NCBI GenBank assembly: GCA_014843695.1
Contig: CM026387.1
Location: 75,766,013 to 75,830,012, forward strand
DNA from: Archivesica marissinica
Lineage: Eukaryota > Mollusca > Bivalvia > Venerida > Vesicomyidae
Reading direction: 5' to 3'
Length of the DNA stretch: 64,000 bases
Shown here: positions 57,475-64,000 of the stretch, piece by piece
Layout: each line of letters begins with the position of its first letter
How positions within the stretch are numbered: the first letter of the stretch is position 1
The notes under the pieces: generated by a model
What the model saw: the letters and a program-made list of their open reading frames with translations, nothing else
What the model was told of the DNA's origin: nothing
Databases searched by the model: none
Position numbers and translations under genes: made by a program

Positions 57475-57780
57475 CAGGGTTCATTCTAGGTCAGAATTTT
57501 TGGGAGAAGTGAGAAAGCGCGTGATCGCTTCCTTAATTAAATGGTGTTCTTTAATATACTTCTGCAAAATAGGGTTAAAATGCACAGTACAACCATTAAA
57601 TACAACATTTGAATAGAAGGAGTGCTTTATAATGGGCCAGTGTATCTTAATAGACAATATTTTGTTTGAAAATCGTAAAAACCAAAAAATATTTTTATTT
57701 TTTTTAGGGAGAAGTGGGGCCCCCAGAGGGCAAAGTCAGGGTCCCTAGGGCGACTATTTCGCCCTCTAGAATGATCCCTG
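57475..57780 (+). mobile_element. CAGGG-ended MITE, copy 2
   Basis: CAGGGTTCATTCTAGGTCAG to CCCTCTAGAATGATCCCTG, 306 bp, with 5-bp duplication AGTTT on both sides. hAT-like by terminus, though the short duplication leaves this open. Confidence 0.82.
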
Positions 57781-58030
57781 AGTTTATAAAGAGAACTATT
57801 CCGATATTTCATAATTTACGAATTAAAAAACATTACCATATATTTCTTTTATTGCATTAAACTTGACATTTATTATTGTTTCCTCTGCTGTTTAAACACA
57901 ATTATTCCTAGTAAATATAACATACATTTATCTTTCATTTATTATAATATGGTGGTGAACTCAGCAATGGGACTTTATGGTTTATAAAGATTTTACTGTA
58001 CATACATCTCGACTTGTGAGCGAGATTCAC
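57781..58030. other. FOXO intron 1 spacer
   Basis: Nothing recognised. Confidence 0.3.
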
Positions 58031-58277
58031 TTAACCCATTTGATTCTGGATACCGTTCAAACAGTATTTGCAAAGAACATAGAGCTAGATCAGCTGCCAC
58101 GGAACGTGCCGCCTGATCAGGCTCTATGCTGTTTGCTATTCAAATGATCTTGCTAAAACACTTGGCTATGTAGCAAACAACATAGATCCTGATCAGCATG
58201 CAGAGTCACGCTGCAGCTGATCTGGATCTATGTTGTTTGCAAAAGCCTTTAAATGTATCCAGAATGAAATGGGTTAA
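58031..58277 (+). mobile_element. TTAA MITE, family PB2, copy 4
   Basis: TTAA both ends, full double-hairpin interior, 247 bp. Confidence 0.92.
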
Positions 58278-58750
58278 CAAAGTATTCTTATTAGACTGGA
58301 CTTGTGTGACTAAGTATAAGACTGACTTATAGTAGAGTATATACAATGCATACTGATCATGCAATAAACCATAAAGACCAATGCCTGAGATACATACATA
58401 TAAACTGATGGATTGGTTTGGAATGTACTTCAAGGTAAATTTGCAAATGTAAGTATGGTACATTTCGGTGAAAATTTACACTGTTGTGGTTTTTCCATGT
58501 TGAGGTTACCAGGTATTTGGGGGGTTTTCTGAATCTGTCAAGAATCCATTCATACTTTTAATATTTATGGAAGATATTGGTTTGCAAGTGTGTAACAATG
58601 AAACCTAATATATGTAATATAATGTATTTGGGAAATTAATGTGTGGTGAATGATAGAATGAAGCATAGTAAATTTACTAATTACTGTAAATAAATAATCA
58701 TATAGACAGCATGCACCATTCTGCCACATACATGTGTATTAATGTATGGC
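58278..58750. other. FOXO intron 1, single-copy part
   Basis: Nothing recognised. Confidence 0.35.
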
Positions 58751-59303
58751 AAGTTGTGATAGCGTAGTGGTAGCACGTTCTCTTCAGGTGCAAAAGGCCC
58801 CGAGTTCGTGCCAAGCTGTAGCCGTTACGATTGTGCCCTAAGGCAAGGCATTTAAATACCACATTGTCTTTTCTCTATCCCTCGCGGCGATGGATTACAC
58901 CAGGAATGAGGTCACGAGAGTGATTAATATAAATTGTAATAACTTGTTTTGCATTGAGAGACATCGGTCAGTTACTGCCCCTGAATACTCTCTACAAGTA
59001 GATAGGTCCTATTAAGTGTTTTCCTCCGTTTTTATCACAAAATGCTAGCAATGTTATCCCACTATCGCTTCTTCTCCTACAGTATATGCAGTGTGTACTT
59101 ATTTGTAATATAATGTTATCACTTAATTATCACGTTTTTGATACAATTACAATTATCATACCGCAACATCTGGTTAGAGCACAACAGTAAAAACAAAGGA
59201 TTCTAACTAAAAGGACCTATTCACATGACTTTATCTGCCAAGGGAGGTAATACAAAATTACAGATGTCTCTCATTGAGCTAAAATAAATGTGTATAAACT
59301 ACA
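58751..59303 (+). mobile_element. SINE-B copy 7, split by a MITE
   Basis: Head 'AAGTTGTGATAGCGTAGTGG' through the body to 58955. The 3' end 'GAGCTAAAATAAATGTGTAT' resumes at 59276 after the inserted element. Confidence 0.82.
58956..59272 (+). mobile_element. MITE with GAGAGACATC termini, copy 2
   Basis: 317 bp, GAGAGACATC...GATGTCTCTC, flanked by ATT on both sides (3-bp target duplication). Inserted in SINE-B copy 7, so it is younger than that SINE. Confidence 0.85.
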
Positions 59304-59544
59304 TGTAATGTGTGGCAAACCTTGTTGTTTATTCAATGTTTCCGATGATAATCTCTTAAACAATTATATCCTATTGTATTCAAATGGTGAAGTAACGCTC
59401 CATTTAGGACCAAGCTTACAAGCCTTTATAATTGTAAAGAAAGACAACTCATGAAAATTATTTTATTTTGATTTCCGATAAACAGCATAATGGACCGACC
59501 ATAAATTCATGATTGGTGTACAGTACAGTAAATCCTTATTTACA
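59304..59544. other. FOXO intron 1 spacer
   Basis: Nothing recognised. Confidence 0.3.
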
Positions 59545-59725
59545 TAGAGTGTAGAGCTAAACTAGAGGTATTCTCTATGACCCTCCACATTGTGGAGTGT
59601 AGAGCTAAACTAGAGCTATTCTCTACGACCCTCCATATGTGGAGTGTAGAGATAAACTAGAGCTATTCTCTATGACCCTCCACATTGTAGTGTAGAGCTA
59701 AACTAGAGCTATTCTCTATAACTTC
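59545..59725. repeat. ~48-bp minisatellite, 3.7 copies
   Basis: 'GAGTGTAGAGCTAAACTAGA' followed by 'GCTATTCTCTATGACCCTCC'. Confidence 0.88.
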
Positions 59726-60469
59726 CTCACTTCTCCCTACTTTAAGCTCAGGGAGAATAGTTTTCATGCATAGAGGGAGAACACATGTCTGAGTGAACAA
59801 ACATCTCCATATTTTCATAGTCCAGCTATGTGTAACTGAGTGACACGGTTGAATCTACACAAACTATACAGCCACGTAAAATATACATAATATATTAGTT
59901 ACTGTAGTAATACAGCCTGTGGTTGAGGAAAAGCATTTCATAAATTATTATATTCACTTTTACCAAGCATAACCAACCACCCTATTATTTTTTGCTTTAA
60001 AAACTCCGGTTGTGTGTGAAATGAAAGCCGACTGTGTGTGAAATGAAAGGCCGTATAGTGACACCATATAGCGTAGTGCTCAATTACACATCATTATCAT
60101 ATCAACCCAAGTACATTATACTGAATAAACTTTGTATTTCGTATTGAAACAGCTTAGTAATTCAAGCATAGTAGCACCGGTTAAATAGCGTCTTTTATCT
60201 CTCATATTCACAGGAGTGTACTTAGTCATGATTAATTTTGCGGTTGTGGTTTGTTTGTAAACAAATATGCACTTTAATGTGCCGTCACCCCCCCTGACCT
60301 GATTGACTCGGATAACCTACATGTTGTTTATTTACTCACACTGTGGATCCTGTATGGCTCATTTCTAGGTAGCAGAAGTAGGTGAGTATACATGTGTATG
60401 AGATTGATATTTGTTGGGAATTACAGGCCAATAACTTTCCCACTTGATATTCGGTAGAATAAATACATG
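59726..60469. other. FOXO intron 1, single-copy part
   Basis: A small duplication ('GTGTGTGAAATGAAAG', twice near 60010). Nothing else recognised. Confidence 0.35.
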
Positions 60470-60471
60470 TA

Positions 60472-61071
60472 CAGTCAAACCTGTGTTAGCAGTCATCTCT
60501 ATTAAGCATCCAACCTGTATTAAGCATCCAACCTGTATTAAGCAGCCAGTTTCCAGATTCCCAATATGTTGTTTTATTATACATTTGACCTCTATTAAGC
60601 AGCCACCTGTGCGTAGCAGCCATGTTATTTAATTCCATTAGCTGACTGCTGAATTAAGCAGCCACCTGTGCTAAGCAGCCATGCTATTTAATTCCATTAG
60701 CCGACTGCTGAATTAAGCAGCCACCTGTGCTAAGCAGCCATGCTATTTAATTCCATTAGCCGACTGCTGAATTAAGCAGCCACCTGTGCTAAGCAGCCAT
60801 GCTATTTAATTCCATTAGCCGACTGCTGAATTAAGCAGCCACCTGTGCTAAGCAGCCATGCTATTTAATTCCATTAGCCGACTGCTGAATTAAGCAGCCA
60901 CCTGTGCTAAGCAGCCATGCTATTTAATTCCATTAGCCGACTGCTGAATTAAGCAGCCACCTGTGCTAAGCAGCCATGCTATTTAATTCCATTAGCTGAC
61001 TGCTGAATTAAGCAGCCACCTGTGCTAAGCAGCCATGCTATTTAATTCCATTAGCTGACTGCTTAAGACTG
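60472..61071 (+). mobile_element. TA-flanked MITE with an internal satellite, copy 2 of the 5270 family
   Basis: CAGTCAAACCTGTGTTAGCA at the left after TA, and GCTTAAGACTG followed by TA at the right. The left third matches 5270-5426. The rest has grown to 600 bp through the 59-bp array at 60590-61065. Confidence 0.72.
60590..61065. repeat. 59-bp satellite inside the MITE, about 8 copies
   Basis: Unit 'GCCACCTGTGCTAAGCAGCC' + 'ATGCTATTTAATTCCATTAG' + rest, exact period 59, very homogeneous. Confidence 0.94.
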
Positions 61072-61250
61072 TAGGCAGGTAACCTTCCCATTTCGTATTA
61101 ATTATTTGGTAGAATAAACAATTACATGCAGATAATTTTCCCATTTCATATTTGGTGGAATAAAGATGCAGATCTCTTTCCAATTTGACATTTGGTGGAA
61201 TACATTTGCTGAAGCAAGCTGTGACAATATCCAAATTACAGTAGTGTATA
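61072..61250. other. FOXO intron 1 spacer
   Basis: Contains three loosely repeated 'CCCATTTCATATTTGGTGGA' type blocks (61085-61203). Confidence 0.45.
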
Positions 61251-61556
61251 CAGGGATCAGTTTAGAGGGTGATGTGGGCGAAATTGTCGCCCTAGGAACC
61301 CTGACTTCGCCCTCTGGGGGCCCCACTTCTCCCTTAAAAAAATAAAATTGTTTTTTACGATTTTCAAACAAAATTGTGTCTAGTAAGATACACTGGCCCA
61401 TTATAAAGCACTCCTTCTATTCAAATGTATTTAATGGTTGTACTGTGCATTTTAACCCTATTTTGCAGAAGTATATTAAAGAACACCATTTAAGGAAGTG
61501 ATCACATCACGCGCTTTCTCACTTCTCCCAAATATTCTGACCTAGAATGAACCCTG
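61251..61556 (-). mobile_element. CAGGG-ended MITE, copy 3 (reverse)
   Basis: CAGGGATCAG...GAATGAACCCTG with 5-bp duplication GTATA on both sides. Mirror orientation to copy 4, 16 bp away. Confidence 0.83.
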
Positions 61557-61572
61557 GTATATATGGCATACA

Positions 61573-61768
61573 CAGGGTTCATTCTAGGTCAGAATTTTTG
61601 GGAGAAGTGAGAAAGCGGTGATCGCTTCCTTAATTTAAATGGTGTTCTTTAATATACTTCTGCAAAATAGGGTTAAAATGCACAGTACAACCATTAAATA
61701 CAACATTTGAATAAAAGGAGTGCCTAGGGCGACAATTTCGCCCACATTGCCCTCTAGAATGATCCCTG
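61573..61768 (+). mobile_element. CAGGG-ended MITE, copy 4 (internally deleted)
   Basis: CAGGGTTCATTCTAGGTCAG to GAATGATCCCTG, 196 bp, flanked by CATACA on both sides. About 110 bp of the centre is missing. Confidence 0.83.
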
Positions 61769-62073
61769 CATACAATGTTCGTGTACAACCATAGTGTGCT
61801 GTGGTACATGAATTAACATGAACAGAACAGAACTGTTCAATAATGTAGATAAGTTGTCAAATTAAAATATGTCTGCCTTTTGTGCAAAGCGTAAATGCAA
61901 AAACTGAAATGATAAAAATTACTGCGTAACATAAATAGGTTGTTTACAAATAAAATTAGCTTGTAACTGTATAATTGAATGTATATGTTGTTGAGACGGG
62001 AATTAGCATGGGTTCATATCATATACTCTACATTATTCTATTCTAGTGTAGGGCTGTGTTCTGAAACAGTTTG
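61769..62073. other. FOXO intron 1 spacer
   Basis: Nothing recognised. Confidence 0.3.
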
Positions 62074-62316
62074 TCAACCCATTCAACACCAAGTAACTGA
62101 CATGGACTGGTTCATGATATTTTTAGACCAATAAATTAATAAGAAAATTACATTTGGACCAGTTTGTTTATCAAAATGGGTAATTTTGTCTAAATATAGT
62201 AATATAACTGGCAAAGAAAGTGCAGACCCTGATGAGAAGGCTCGTTATGAGCCGGCTCATCTGGATCTACACTTTTTGTAAGCCTATTTAGAGGTATCAG
62301 GTGTTGAAAGGGTTAA
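62074..62316 (+). mobile_element. TTAA MITE, family PB1, copy 4
   Basis: Left flank TCAA (one change from TTAA) then CCCATTCAACACC; right end GGTGTTGAAAGGGTTAA. Internal hairpin kept. Confidence 0.87.
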
Positions 62317-62428
62317 ATTTCGTTTCGGTAAGGTGTACTCTCGGGATCAGATATTATAGTTAATTCAATGTTCGATTTTTTATGCGAGGCTGGAAATTCT
62401 TGTCACAATGTTGCATATCTGTTATATA

Positions 62429-63903
62429 CTGAGTCAAAAAAGAAACGATACCAAACTAAAAATGATGTAAAACGGATAAAACCATAGAAAGGTTTAATAT
62501 ATTATTACGTATCAGTACCGGGTATCTTATTGCAACGTCAGCCAACCATAAACACAGGTAAATAAACACCCGATAATCCTGGAACGCCGAATTTCCGATT
62601 TGCACGTGCTCCTCAACGAAGACAACTTCCTACACATGTACAAATCGGAAAACCGGTTTATTGTACTGGTATTGCATTATCATCGAGGAAAACACCTTAC
62701 ATACCCATTGTTACCTTTAACAAAATGCCTAGGCTAAACCGCAATCAGAGAATGCGTGCCATTGGCATGATTGAACGCGGTTTACGTCAGCGTGACGTCG
62801 CAAATCGACTCGGGGTTACGCGGATCACGATAACACGTCTACTTCGACGTTATCGAACACATGGATCGGTGGACGACCGTCCAAGATCTGGTCGACCACG
62901 TGTGACGACGAGTGAACAGGACCGTCACATTCGGACGTCACATTTACGTGACCGGTTCCTACCTGCTACGCACACAGCTGCCGTTACTACTGGGATGACC
63001 AACAATCGCATCAGTGCACACACAGTCAGGAACCGGCTCAGTGAACGTGGCATTCGTGCCTATCGGCCATACGTTGGGAATGGACGACGGAACGTGCTCG
63101 CTGGACTCGGTTACAGTGGAATTCGGTGATGTTTAGCGATGAATCACGGTTCTGTTTGCGTCGAGCGGATGGCAGAGAGCGGGTATATCGCAGACGCGGT
63201 GAACGTTACGCCGACGCATGTGTACGTCAGGTCGATCTGTTCGGGGGCAGAAGCGTTATGGCGTGGGACGGTATCACCTTCGGCAGTCGCACTGAACTGT
63301 TAGTGATGGACGGGAACCTAAACGCCCAGCGGTACTGTGATGAGATCCTTGCGCCAGTTGTTGTGCCGTTCTTTAACGCCAACAGAAACGTCACACTGTT
63401 CCAACAGGACAACGCCAGGTGTCATACTGCTCGGATTTCCACCACATTATTGGAGCAGAACAATATTGAAACCCTGCCGTGGCCTGCTTTGTCACCAGAC
63501 TTGTCACCCATAGAACATTTGTGGGATACGTTAGACCGCCGCGTCAGACGACGTCAGCCGGTAACGTTAAACCAACTGAGGGATGTTTTGCGTCAGGAGT
63601 GGACAAATATTGACCAGCAAGAGATTCAGACACTCTTCCGTTCGATGCGACGGCGGTGCATTGCAGTGAGAGACGCAAATGGTGCCCATACTCGGTATTG
63701 ACGTCTGTGTGAAAACTCCATTAGACCCCTGTCCGACGAATTACGTCATCACGCAGCAGACAGTTTCGGAGGCTCATTATGCTTTATGTGCTCCTCTTTC
63801 AAACATGTTGGACTATCATCTTATGAATTTTCAAAGAATTTTCTTAATAAATGTTGAAATTATAGACACATAAACACCAGGTATCGTTTCTTTTTTGACT
63901 CAG
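62429..63903 (+). mobile_element. Tc1-like DNA transposon, full length
   Basis: 1,475 bp with perfect 24-bp terminal inverted repeats beginning CTGAGTCAAAAAAGAAACGA and TA duplicated on both sides. It carries a broken transposase. The perfect ends point to recent insertion in FOXO intron 1. Confidence 0.95.
62725..63701 (+). pseudogene. Tc1-like transposase, broken by an internal deletion/frameshift
   Basis: Cut-and-paste transposase of the Tc1/mariner superfamily. The first 134 codons carry the paired-like helix-turn-helix DNA-binding region ('LRQRDVANRLGVTRITITRL', 'GRPRVTT'). After 'RPYVG' (about 63070) the frame changes and some 15-20 residues usual in the family are missing. The second frame is already open before the ATG at 63126 and reads on with the DDE catalytic core: first Asp in 'MFSDESRF', second in 'FQQDNARCHTA', Glu in 'LSPIEHLWD', a DD34E arrangement. 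Both halves are otherwise clean, so one small deletion seems to have killed it. It could still be mobilised in trans because the ends are intact. Confidence 0.92.
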
Positions 63904-64000
63904 TATATGTTTTTTCGTGTTGTTTATTTTTGTAATTACATATATATAGTTTAATTACATGATATCACAATGTTTGTTCGTATTCAATAATAGTTGTAAT

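Noticed and set aside
55144..64000. FOXO exon 1
   Set aside because: No minus-strand match to the N-terminal forkhead half ('..AGWK') was found. All open frames there belong to SINEs, MITEs or the Tc1-like element.

Overview
This is a eukaryotic, animal window: AT-rich, spliced genes, dense with transposable elements (TEs) and satellites, and holding one 1,000-base run of N. A marine bivalve mollusc is the best guess, from the kinds of tRNA-derived SINEs, the TTAA-flanked MITEs, the Ty3/Gypsy type and the invertebrate FOXO and TNPO3 proteins. The phylum is inference.

Two host genes are supported, both on the minus strand. Exons 1-4 of a transportin-3 (TNPO3) homologue lie at 9806-9922, 5876-5965, 4367-4408 and 2932-3003. 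All four are phase 0 with clean splice sites, and a short housekeeping-type promoter carries an NRF1-like site. The gene runs off the left edge. The last large coding exon of a FOXO transcription factor lies at 53488-54936. It begins inside the forkhead domain at the conserved FOXO intron position, and its first exon lies beyond the right edge. I see no other host gene in the 43 kb between them.

The most unusual object is at 10949-16147: a decayed Ty3/Gypsy element in which an intronless TBK1/IKK-epsilon-type kinase (kinase domain plus ubiquitin-like domain) sits inside the split 5' LTR. It is flanked by two copies of the LTR's last ~70-80 bases and followed by the primer-binding site. This looks like capture of a host innate-immunity kinase mRNA by template switching during reverse transcription. 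The pol remnant ends in an integrase fused to a degenerate PHD finger.

Repeat layout: 0-10 kb, TNPO3 introns with a LINE 3' end, SINEs and MITEs; 10.9-16.1 kb, the Gypsy-kinase element; 16.4-19.9 kb, MITEs and a TGG microsatellite ending in the gap; 21.8-28.8 kb, four different satellites almost back to back; 29-37 kb, MITEs, SINEs, a 68-bp satellite and minisatellites; 38.1-45.1 kb, about 200 copies of a 35-bp satellite; 46-52 kb, SINEs, MITEs and a 36-bp minisatellite; 52.3-55.1 kb, FOXO; 55-64 kb, FOXO intron 1 with SINEs, MITEs and a complete-length but broken Tc1-like transposon.

Two themes recur. Several satellites grew out of pieces of nearby TE families (24.1 kb from a TTAA MITE, 32.1 kb from a SINE tRNA head, 60.6 kb inside a TA-flanked MITE). 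Both host genes carry minisatellites that duplicate a splice junction: the TNPO3 exon 4 donor and the FOXO last-exon acceptor.
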